In this document: positions 1 to 5,911 of the stretch, piece after piece
Position numbering within the stretch: the first letter of the stretch is position 1
How the letters are laid out: each line of letters starts with the position of its first letter
Origin: Deltaproteobacteria bacterium
GTDB lineage: Bacteria > Desulfobacterota > GWC2-55-46
Length of the DNA stretch: 17,646 bases
Direction of reading: 5' to 3'
Assembly (NCBI GenBank): GCA_016234955.1
Contig: JACRNN010000182.1
Span: forward strand, 1 to 17,646
Position numbers and translations under genes: made by a program
The notes under the pieces: model-generated
Told to the model about the DNA's origin: nothing
The model's input: the letters and a program-made list of their open reading frames with translations, nothing else
The model's database searches: none

Positions 1-660
1 TATCTCAAAGCCCAGGTAGCAGCTCTCCGGGTCCATTTCAGCCTGGGCCGGCATCGCGTCGCACAGGGTGGAGAGGCTTGTTATCTCGCCGAGCTTGCCG
101 AGGTAGTTGAGGAAGGATATCGGGTCCATGCCGTTGCGCAGTACGTCCCTGCCGAACCGCAGGGATATGTGCCAGGCGTCGGTCTCGGCTTTCTCACCCT
201 CCGGCTGCGGCTCCACGGCCTTCGGGGTTTGAGCCTTTTCCTTCGGCTCCTTGCCCGCGGCGGCCCCGGCCCCAGACAGGAGCGAGTTGACCCTCGCGGC
301 GAGCGCCCGGTCCCTCTGCATGACCCCGGCCGGGAGTGCGGCTTCTGCCGCTGATGCGAATTCGAGAAGGCTCGATATATGGTCCCTGCATTCGAGCAGC
401 AGCTCTATTATGCCGCCCGTTATCGGGATAGCCCCGTCGCGCGCCTGCGAGAGCAGGTTCTCTATCCCGTGCGTGAACTTTTCCACGGATTCGATGCCGA
501 CTATCCCGGAGGAGCCCTTGATGGTGTGTACCGACCGGAAAAGCGAATTTATCCTGTCCTGGTCGTTGGGCGAATTCTCCAGGCTTAAAAGCGAGTCCTC
601 CATCTCCTGGAGCAGCTCCACGCTTTCAGATAGGAATGTCTGTAAGATTTTCGTTTCCAT
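1..660 (-). CDS. cheA: Chemotaxis histidine kinase CheA, N-terminal part (cut by window edge)
   Basis: The visible 220 residues are the start of a CheA, the kinase that takes signal from chemoreceptors and passes phosphate to CheY. Residues 1-110 form an Hpt (P1) domain with the phospho-acceptor His45 in HTIKGSSG. An Ala/Pro/Lys-rich linker follows. From about residue 160 a second small domain begins (WHISLRFGRDVLRNG... and DPESCYLGFEI at the edge), which resembles the P2-type domain of many CheAs. The dimerisation, ATPase and CheW-like domains must lie beyond position 1. The ATG at 660 is preceded by GGGAG at a 5-base spacing. It is the last gene of the visible minus-strand chemosensory operon, 44 bases after the STAS gene. 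The family call rests on the Hpt motif plus neighbours; the kinase core itself is not seen. Confidence 0.9.
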   Translation of the reverse strand, partial: METKILQTFLSESVELLQEMEDSLLSLENSPNDQDRINSLFRSVHTIKGSSGIVGIESVEKFTHGIENLLSQARDGAIPITGGIIELLLECRDHISSLLEFASAAEAALPAGVMQRDRALAARVNSLLSGAGAAAGKEPKEKAQTPKAVEPQPEGEKAETDAWHISLRFGRDVLRNGMDPISFLNYLGKLGEITSLSTLCDAMPAQAEMDPESCYLGFEI

Positions 661-704
661 ACTGTCTCCCGTGCTCCTGCGCCGCTTTCACCGCGGCCCC
701 GACG

Positions 705-1010
705 CTATGCCCTCAAGTCCTCGAAGTGATGGGCCAGGTTGTAAAGTTCGTATACGGAGCGTGTCGCCTGGCTGTGAGATACTATCTTCAAACCCCTCTT
801 GAGCCTGCGCGCCTCGCGTTTTGCGAGCAGCAGGATCTGCACGCCGGACGTGTCTATCTCGGTCACCCGCGAGAGGTCTATACGTATCTCTCCGGCGCTC
901 CCCAGGCATTGGTCAAGGCCCTTTTTTATCTCAATGGCGTTATAGATGGTCATCTCTCCCTCTATCCTGACCGTGCACGCCTCTTTTTCCATTTTGGTGT
1001 CGATATCCAT
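705..1010 (-). CDS. STAS-domain protein (anti-sigma-antagonist type)
   Basis: This is a 101-residue single STAS domain like SpoIIAA/RsbV. The conserved phosphorylatable site is visible as D53-T54-S55-G56 following IRIDLSRVTEI, and Ser55 is the predicted switch residue. The ATG at 1010 is chosen over a longer frame because GGAGGTGA lies 5 bases upstream, and because the extension would run into cheY. It sits between cheY (17 bases upstream) and cheA (44 bases downstream). STAS proteins in chemosensory operons are known in several lineages, and some act with CheA as an alternative phosphate sink or partner. Whether that holds here is inference. No kinase of the RsbW type is visible nearby. Confidence 0.88.
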   Translation of the reverse strand: MDIDTKMEKEACTVRIEGEMTIYNAIEIKKGLDQCLGSAGEIRIDLSRVTEIDTSGVQILLLAKREARRLKRGLKIVSHSQATRSVYELYNLAHHFEDLRA

Positions 1011-1027
1011 CCGTTCACCTCCGCGCT

Positions 1028-1396
1028 TCAGGGCAGTATCAGTTTTGAGACCGCCTCGAGCATTTGCTCCGGCTTGAAAGGCTTCACCACCCATGCCCTG
1101 GCCCCGGCGAGCTTGCCTTCCTGCTTCTTGGCCTCCTGGGACTCCGTGGTAAGCATGATAACCGGCGTGAATTTGTGGCTCGGCAGGGACTTCAGGTTCT
1201 TAAGGAACGAGATGCCGTCCATGTTGGGCATGTTCACGTCGCACACTATCAGGTTTATCCTCTGGCCGATGAGCTTGTTGAGGGCGTCTTTTCCGTCGCA
1301 GGCCTCTATGACGCCGTACCCGGCCGTGGAGAGGGTGAATTTCACCACCTGCCGTATGGAGGCGGAATCGTCTATCACCATTATCGTCTTGGACAT
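1028..1396 (-). CDS. cheY: Chemotaxis response regulator CheY
   Basis: This 122-residue stand-alone receiver domain is the usual CheY length. The acidic pair D9/D10, phospho-acceptor D53 (VCDVNMPNMDG), the switch Thr83 (MLTTES) and Lys105 (VVKPF) are all present, so it should be phosphorylatable by CheA. An aromatic residue (Trp102) stands where E. coli CheY has Tyr106. The ATG at 1396 has GGGAGG 6 bases upstream. It lies 27 bases downstream of the first-listed chemoreceptor and 17 bases upstream of the STAS gene, clearly one transcription unit. Output could be the flagellar switch or another target; nothing in the window decides this. Confidence 0.95.
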   Translation of the reverse strand: MSKTIMVIDDSASIRQVVKFTLSTAGYGVIEACDGKDALNKLIGQRINLIVCDVNMPNMDGISFLKNLKSLPSHKFTPVIMLTTESQEAKKQEGKLAGARAWVVKPFKPEQMLEAVSKLILP

Positions 1397-1423
1397 CTAA
1401 GGCCTCCCTTTGTTCCCGGGACG

Positions 1424-2776
1424 TTAAAAGAACGTGACCCCGCTTTCGGCGGCTTTTCCCCCTCTCCCTGTCGCCGCCCTGGCGGCTCTTCCGCCGTTTT
1501 TGACGGAGCCGACGACCTCTTTGTGGATATCGCGCTGCTTTTCCATGACATAGCGTTTCATCACCTCGTCGGTATTGAATTCGGGCAGCTTGCACGGCAA
1601 CGCGCATTCCACGGTGTCGTGCATGCATCTGTCCAATGACTCAACGAACCCGTCGGCCGAGGCGAGCGTGCCGGTCACAAGCTCTATCTGCTGGCGCGTT
1701 ATGTCCTGGAACTGCACGTCCGCCAGAAGCTCCCTTGCGTGGCCGGATACCTCCCGGCCGCTTGTGCGCACCTGTTCGATAGTGCGGTTGTTGAGGTCGT
1801 TCAACTGCTTGTAGCTTTCGCCGAGCCTTGCCAGCTGCGCTTCCAGGCTCGTAAGTATGCCGGCCTCCTGTTTCTGGTTCCGCCGGTCGAGCTTCGAGGA
1901 GAACCGCGTCTCCACTTCGTTGGCCATCTGCGTGATGGCGTGCCCTATCTTCGACGCCGCCTTTTCCGACTGGCCGGAGAGCTTGCGCACCTCGTCGGCG
2001 ACTATGGCGAACCCCCTGCCGTGCTCGCCGGCCCTGGCCGCCTCTATCGCCGCGTTAAGGGCCAGGAGGTTCGTCTGGTCGCTTATCTCCCGCAGGAGGT
2101 CCACCAGCGTCGTCATGGACTTCGACTTCTCGGCGAGCGTGATGACTATCCTGTAGTCCTGCTCCATGTCGTAGCGGCGCTTCTCTATGTATTTGCGGAG
2201 GTCGTCTATCGTCTTTTCGTTCGCCGTTATCGTCTCGTTGGACCTGTCCGCCAGGGCATCGCTCTGGGCGTGGAGCGCGTCCAGCATGTCGTTGAGCGAT
2301 TTTATGGAGCCGTGTATCTCCTGCGCCTGGCCTATTATCTTGTGCGCCGCGCCGTCGGTCTGCTCTATGACGTTGCCGAGATGGGCGGTCGTCAGCCTGT
2401 TCACTTCCTTGAAGGCGCCGAAGAAACGCATTATTTTGCCCTCCCTGAGTTGGAAGTGCTCGCTGACGCCGATAATGTCGTCCAGGAGCGCCTGTTCGTT
2501 CCTGGCTATCTCCATCAAGGGCCTCGAGGACCATTTCAGCGTCAGAAGGAGGACCATCGACACCCCGAGCACGACCCAGAACGCGTCTTTTATCCAGTGG
2601 GAGTACGGCTGAGAGATTATCCCGTAATTGAAGGAATCTATCTGCGCGCCGAACAGGACCTCTATTACGCCGGGGATTATGATCGCCGCAACGGCCGATA
2701 TGACTACCGTCTTCCTGTAGGTCGGGAGATAGATGAAAAGGAATTCATCCGCCCTGTGTTTCTTCCGGTCTTTCAT
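1424..2776 (-). CDS. Methyl-accepting chemotaxis protein, copy 1, with CheZ-like FQDITRQ motif
   Basis: This is a 450-residue chemoreceptor. Two membrane segments (about 23-42 and 65-81) flank a loop of only about 22 residues, so there is no periplasmic ligand-binding domain. The conserved signalling hairpin tip spans about 228-267 (ISDQTNLLALNAAIEAA, then GRGFAIVADEVRKLS). After it, long helices lead to F356-Q-D358-I-T-R-Q362, which matches the CheZ catalytic signature D-x3-Q. A block YVMEKQRDIH (409-418), a Gly/Ala/Lys-rich linker and a terminal VTFF follow. The open frame extends 82 codons further upstream to 3022. The ATG at 2776 is preferred because it gives the same length as the paralogue at 3074-4426, and because a promoter-like sequence lies inside the extension. 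The RBS at 2776 is weak. It is co-transcribed with cheY 27 bases downstream. Confidence 0.93.
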   Translation of the reverse strand: MKDRKKHRADEFLFIYLPTYRKTVVISAVAAIIIPGVIEVLFGAQIDSFNYGIISQPYSHWIKDAFWVVLGVSMVLLLTLKWSSRPLMEIARNEQALLDDIIGVSEHFQLREGKIMRFFGAFKEVNRLTTAHLGNVIEQTDGAAHKIIGQAQEIHGSIKSLNDMLDALHAQSDALADRSNETITANEKTIDDLRKYIEKRRYDMEQDYRIVITLAEKSKSMTTLVDLLREISDQTNLLALNAAIEAARAGEHGRGFAIVADEVRKLSGQSEKAASKIGHAITQMANEVETRFSSKLDRRNQKQEAGILTSLEAQLARLGESYKQLNDLNNRTIEQVRTSGREVSGHARELLADVQFQDITRQQIELVTGTLASADGFVESLDRCMHDTVECALPCKLPEFNTDEVMKRYVMEKQRDIHKEVVGSVKNGGRAARAATGRGGKAAESGVTFF

Positions 2777-2946
2777 GGGAAGTTCAATCTTTTCATGAGA
2801 CGGAGCAACGGCGTCTCTTTTAGCGTTCCACTCCGGTACGACGGAAAAGGATCTCTGCGCGGCGCGGTTCATGCGGTTTTCAAAATACTTAAAACGCGCC
2901 GGACGCGGTCCTGACGTCCAGGCGGTCATTTTCCCCACGCAACGGC

Positions 2947-2969
2947 TGAGCGGCGAGAGATGCCGCTCA
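2947..2969. repeat. 8-bp perfect inverted repeat between the two receptor genes
   Basis: TGAGCGGC and GCCGCTCA are separated by 7 bases. The repeat lies about 170 bases upstream of the chosen start of receptor copy 1, just downstream of a σ28-like promoter string on the minus strand. It could be an operator or a 5'-end hairpin of the receptor mRNA. There is no T-run, so it is not an intrinsic terminator. Confidence 0.4.
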
Positions 2970-2975
2970 ACAGCT

Positions 2976-3003
2976 TCTTCGGCGGGGAAAAAGGCGAACT
3001 TTA
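2976..3003 (-). promoter_or_regulatory. Possible σ28 (FliA-type) promoter for receptor copy 1
   Basis: On the minus strand TAAAGTTC (2996-3003) matches 7 of 8 bases of the FliA -35 consensus TAAAGTTT. GCCGAAGA (2976-2983) matches 6 of 8 of GCCGATAA. The spacer is 12 bases where 11 is usual, so this is tentative. It fits a chemoreceptor gene, and its position inside the long open frame supports the downstream start at 2776. Confidence 0.35.
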
Positions 3004-3073
3004 GCGTTTTTTCACAATACATATAGGGGGATATATTCGGGGGCGAGGGATTTCCGTCCGCCGTGCCGCACCG

Positions 3074-4426
3074 TTAAAAATATGTGACCTTGCCTTCCGC
3101 CGCGGCGCCTCCTTTGCCGTGCGACGGCCGCGCATGTTTCAGGTTGAAGACCTTGTTATGGATGTCGCGCTGTTTCTCCATCACGTAATGGTTCGCTATG
3201 GAGTCCACGTCGAATTCGGGGAACTGGGAGGGGTCCGCGCACATCGGGTTGCCGGCGACGAACCGGCCGAGCGGCCCCATATAGGCGCCTACCTCGGCAA
3301 GTGTCTTGAGGACAAGCTCCATCTGCTGGCGCGTTATGTCCTGGAACTGTATCCCGGCCAGAAGCTCCAGGGTGTTTTTGCTGACGTTCCGCCCGCTTGC
3401 GCTTATCTGTTCCGTGATGTTGTTATTGAGGCCGTTAAGCTCCTCGTAGCCTTCGCCGAGCCTCGCAAGCTGGCCTTCGAGGTTGGCGAGTATCCCGGCC
3501 TCCTGCTCGTAGTTATGCTGGTCGAGCTTTTTGCTGAATTGGGCCTCTATCTCCCCGGCCATCCGCGCCATGGCCTCACCTATCTGGGACGCCGCCCTTT
3601 CGGAGTGCATCGAGAGTTTCCTCACCTCATCGGCCACCACCGCGAAGCCCCTGCCGTGTTCGGCGGCCTTGGCGGCCTCTATGGCGGCGTTCAGCGCAAG
3701 GAGGTTCGTCTGGTCGCTTATCTCCTTGAGGATGTCCGCCAGCTTTATCATCGATTTGGCCTTGTCGGCCAGCGTTATTACCGTATTGTGGTCGTTTTTG
3801 ACGTCCTGCCTGCGCCTCTCTATATACCCGCGGAGTTCGTCGATGGTTTCCTTATTGGCGGTGATCGTGGCGCTCGACCCGGCGGAGAGCGTCGTGCTCT
3901 GGGTGCGGCTGGAGGCGATCATGTCCTGAAAAAGCCCCATCGATTGGCTTATCCGCTGCGTCCGGTCTATTATCCGCTGGGCGGCCGCCTCGGTCTCCTT
4001 CACGATGTTCTCTATGTGCGCGCGCGCAAGCGAGTTAAGCTCGTCCTGCGTCCCGAGGAAACGCAGGACCCTCTCCTCCCTCAGCCGGTTGTGCTCGCTG
4101 GTGGAGTACAGGTCTTCGAGGAGTTTCTTCTCGTCGCCGGCCATATTCAACATCGGCTTCAAAGACCACTTCAGGGTTATGATAATGACTGTCGCGACCC
4201 CAAGGATCACCCAGAACGAATCCTCGGCCCACATCGAATAAGGCGGGCTCAGGATGACCGCGACGTATGAGTCTATCCAGTCGCCGATGGTTACCTGTAC
4301 CACGCCGGGGATTATTAAGGCCGCCAGCGCGATAAAGAGGACAAGCCGCTTGTACGCAGGCTGATGGAGGAAGTGGAAGCCGGCGTACTTCTTTTTGACG
4401 TTGTTTTTGTTTGAATGGCCCGCCAT
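3074..4426 (-). CDS. Methyl-accepting chemotaxis protein, copy 2, with CheZ-like FQDITRQ motif
   Basis: This is a 450-residue paralogue of the gene at 1424-2776 with the same plan throughout: membrane segments at about 28-47 and 71-87, a short connecting loop, a signalling hairpin at about 235-272 (ISDQTNLLALNAAIEAAKAAEHGRG), F361-Q-D363-I-T-R-Q367, the block YVMEKQRDIH (414-423), a Lys/Gly/Ala linker and a terminal VTYF. It lacks any extracytoplasmic sensor domain, so it must sense through the membrane, the cytoplasm or a partner. The ATG at 4426 has GGAG 6 bases upstream. A 297-base gap separates it from copy 1 and a 284-base gap from the receiver protein upstream, so each receptor may have its own promoter. 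Tandem duplication followed by divergence is the simplest origin. Confidence 0.94.
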   Translation of the reverse strand: MAGHSNKNNVKKKYAGFHFLHQPAYKRLVLFIALAALIIPGVVQVTIGDWIDSYVAVILSPPYSMWAEDSFWVILGVATVIIITLKWSLKPMLNMAGDEKKLLEDLYSTSEHNRLREERVLRFLGTQDELNSLARAHIENIVKETEAAAQRIIDRTQRISQSMGLFQDMIASSRTQSTTLSAGSSATITANKETIDELRGYIERRRQDVKNDHNTVITLADKAKSMIKLADILKEISDQTNLLALNAAIEAAKAAEHGRGFAVVADEVRKLSMHSERAASQIGEAMARMAGEIEAQFSKKLDQHNYEQEAGILANLEGQLARLGEGYEELNGLNNNITEQISASGRNVSKNTLELLAGIQFQDITRQQMELVLKTLAEVGAYMGPLGRFVAGNPMCADPSQFPEFDVDSIANHYVMEKQRDIHNKVFNLKHARPSHGKGGAAAEGKVTYF

Positions 4427-4560
4427 GTCGACTCCGTCCGGATTTTGCGGCCTGTCCTTGTAAAAACGGCTGTAAAGCCCCGTTCAATGCTGGCTGAGAC
4501 TACGGCACCGCGCTCGGCACGCATAGACATTATTTCGGAGAGATTAAAATCGTCTGAATA

Positions 4561-4600
4561 GTCCAAAAGGTTGATTTCAGCGCGTCCAGAGGGTTGATTT
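4561..4600. repeat. Tandem 17-bp direct repeat upstream of receptor copy 2
   Basis: GTCCAAAAGGTTGATTT (4561-4577) and GTCCAGAGGGTTGATTT (4584-4600) agree at 15 of 17 positions and are offset by 23 bases, about two helical turns. They sit about 135-175 bases upstream of the receptor start, in the 284-base gap after the receiver gene. This spacing is typical of paired binding sites for a dimeric regulator; no such regulator is identified. Apart from these repeats I see nothing convincing in 4427-4710. Confidence 0.5.
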
Positions 4601-4710
4601 TTCGATGGGGGTGATTTTGGTTGAAACGGGGGTTTAGCGCTTATTCAAGGTGCGTGGAGAGCGCGGGGCCTGATAGAAAAGCCACGGGGAATCTTTGAGG
4701 TGCAGGGGAA

Positions 4711-5406
4711 TCAATCCTTGTAAAGCACCTCTTTAATCTTGAGCTTGAGGTCTTCGGACCAGAACGGGTTGCCCTTCTGTATGAACCCCTTCACATGGAG
4801 CTGGAACCACTTAGGGTCAAGGACGAGGTCGTCTATTATGTCCTTTCCGGTGGTTATTATCGCTGGTATGTTGATGCCGGAGTCGGTCAGCCTCCTCAGG
4901 AGCTCTTCGCCGTCGAGCTTGGAGTCAGGGTCTTCGGAGTTCTTGAGGTACAGGTCCGTCACGATAAGGCTTACCTTGCCCCTGCGCAGGATATTCAACG
5001 CCTCGGTGGAGTTCTTTACCGCGAAGAGCTTGAGGTCGATGTCCTTCAGGGCGTTCTCCACCATGCGCCGGGCCAGCATGTCGTCCTCAATAAGGAGTAT
5101 GGTGTCCTGGGCTGGGGCGGCGTGGACAGCCTCGGCAATGGGCTTGGCCTCGGCAACCGGCTTCATCGCCGCGGCAGGCCTGGCGGACGCGGCGGTTACG
5201 CATTCGGCCTCGAACCCGGCATGCCCTTTTTTCAGGAAGTGCTGCGCGCCGCACCGCACGCAATTTATCCGGACGCCCTTTTCCCACTCCGGGAGCATCT
5301 CGGCCGGGACCCAGAGCCTGAACCTGGTGGAACACTCCGAGCAGCTAACCTCTATGGACTCTTTTTTCTTGGCCATCTTGGTCTCTTTCAGGGCGCCGGT
5401 CTGCAC
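4711..5406 (-). CDS. Zinc-ribbon / receiver-domain protein
   Basis: The protein has 231 residues. Residues 18-60 form a small zinc-ribbon-like domain with two CxxC pairs (C22/C25 and C49/C52). Residues 70-100 are an Ala/Pro/Lys-rich linker. Residues 101-231 form a receiver domain with acidic pair D108/D109, phospho-acceptor D151 (VTDLYLKN), T185/T186 and K211. The loop after D151 has an insertion (SEDPDSKLDG), and the usual KP is replaced by KGNP. No DNA-binding or enzymatic output domain is present, so the ribbon is probably a protein- or nucleic-acid-contact module. The start is uncertain: GTG 5406 has GGAG 6 bases upstream, while ATG 5376 has only a weak AGAG. This is the first gene of the minus-strand chemosensory cluster, behind the promoter at 5561-5589. 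Confidence 0.87.
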   Translation of the reverse strand: MQTGALKETKMAKKKESIEVSCSECSTRFRLWVPAEMLPEWEKGVRINCVRCGAQHFLKKGHAGFEAECVTAASARPAAAMKPVAEAKPIAEAVHAAPAQDTILLIEDDMLARRMVENALKDIDLKLFAVKNSTEALNILRRGKVSLIVTDLYLKNSEDPDSKLDGEELLRRLTDSGINIPAIITTGKDIIDDLVLDPKWFQLHVKGFIQKGNPFWSEDLKLKIKEVLYKD

Positions 5407-5437
5407 TTTTTCTCCGTCTTTTATCTCCCGAGCTTAA

Positions 5438-5516
5438 CCCGCCGGAAGCGGGCCCGTTGGGTCATGGAGCGCAAAAGCCGCGGGATGCCGCCATTAGGGC
5501 TTCCGGTAAAGGCGGG
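5438..5516 (-). ncRNA. Structured 5' leader of the chemosensory operon (riboswitch-like, unidentified)
   Basis: This is a stretch between a good minus-strand promoter and the RBS of the receiver gene. CCCGCC/GGCGGG (5438-5443 with 5511-5516) and GGAAGC/GCTTCC (5444-5449 with 5499-5504) pair to form a 12-bp helix with a one-sided 6-base internal loop (5505-5510). The enclosed 49 bases include further GC-rich complementarity. Two stacked helices with a one-sided loop are the sort of fold seen in cis-regulatory RNAs. I do not recognise a known class. The pairing exists on either strand; minus is preferred from the promoter and RBS. Confidence 0.4.
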
Positions 5517-5560
5517 ATTCTTTTTTACCTGTTTTTTTACGCCTAAGTACATGAATAATC

Positions 5561-5589
5561 AGTTTAACTTAATCAGACAGCGGTGTCAA
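5561..5589 (-). promoter_or_regulatory. σ70-type promoter for the receiver/chemoreceptor operon
   Basis: On the minus strand a perfect TTGACA (-35, 5584-5589) and TAAACT (-10, 5561-5566, 4 of 6) are separated by 17 bases. Transcription would start near 5554, giving a leader of about 150 bases before the GTG at 5406. The surrounding region is noticeably AT-richer than the genes. Confidence 0.6.
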
Positions 5590-5670
5590 TAATTCTATGG
5601 AAAGGCGCGGGACGGCTTTAACGTTTCCTTCGGGTACTTGGCTATCGCAAGCTGTAAATGCAGGTTCCAA

Positions 5671-5706
5671 CGGATACCACGGGGCTTGCTCCGGGGTGGT
5701 TCATTA
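5671..5706. repeat. REP-like palindrome, copy 1
   Basis: ACCAC/GTGGT arms (5676-5680 and 5696-5700) enclose GGGG-CTTG-CTCC, which itself folds. The downstream flank GGGGTGGTTCATTA (5693-5706) recurs at 13 of 14 positions on the minus strand at 17511-17524. This shows a dispersed element rather than a local hairpin. Confidence 0.6.
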
Positions 5707-5711
5707 GCATG

Positions 5712-5741
5712 TTGTAATGGGCCGTTATTATGGGTTATCAT
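5712..5741 (+). promoter_or_regulatory. Possible σ70 promoter for addB-addA
   Basis: TTGTAA (5712-5717, 4 of 6 to consensus) and TATCAT (5736-5741, 5 of 6) have an 18-base spacer, with a start near 5748. If real, the in-frame ATG at 5717 cannot be the translation start of the downstream gene. Confidence 0.4.
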
Positions 5742-5797
5742 TGTTGAAAATCCATTACAGCCCGGCTCCACGGAACTCCACGGATATGAACATGCAT

Positions 5798-5840
5798 AGC
5801 GAGCGCCCAGCCCGCAGCTTGCCGCGGGGTCAAGCGAGCG
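5798..5840. repeat. REP-like palindrome, copy 2, flanked by AGCGAGCG direct repeats
   Basis: CCCGC (5811-5815) and GCGGG (5824-5828) enclose A-GC-TT-GC-C, giving a hairpin with one A·C mismatch. It is flanked by identical AGCGAGCG copies at 5798-5805 and 5833-5840. The core shares AGCTTGCCGCGGGG with the other copies in this window. Confidence 0.6.
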
Positions 5841-5875
5841 AATCGGATATAGATACTTCCTTACATGTCGAAGAT

Positions 5876-5897
5876 TCCCCGCGGCTTGCCGCGGGGA
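5876..5897. repeat. REP-like palindrome, copy 3 (perfect 10-bp arms)
   Basis: The arms TCCCCGCGGC and GCCGCGGGGA are exact inverted copies around a central TT. The palindrome ends 14 bases before the ATG at 5912. The mRNA could form a very stable hairpin just ahead of the addB-like start and so could damp its translation. Confidence 0.65.
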
Positions 5898-5911
5898 GCT
5901 TCAACAAAGAG

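Noticed and set aside
1739..2914. Long open frame of 391 codons on the plus strand opposite receptor copy 1, and a similar one at 3119-4270 opposite copy 2
   Set aside because: Both mirror the codon structure of the receptors on the minus strand; they show no recognisable domain, have biased composition, and share their pattern only because the receptors are paralogues.
2777..3022. 82-residue N-terminal extension of receptor copy 1
   Set aside because: The paralogue has no equivalent, the shorter start gives equal length, and the extension contains an inverted repeat and a promoter-like site.
4315..4566. Small protein of 83 codons on the minus strand overlapping the start of receptor copy 2
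   Set aside because: Most of it lies in another frame of the receptor gene; there is no RBS-linked start and the composition is random-looking.
4427..4710. σ54 promoter upstream of receptor copy 2
   Set aside because: No TGGCAC-N5-TTGC arrangement is present on the minus strand.
5717..5911. Extra 65 N-terminal residues of the addB-like protein
   Set aside because: The segment is encoded by palindromic repeats, spans a possible promoter, and has none of the family's conserved sequence, which begins at the ATG at 5912. It is kept only as an alternative.
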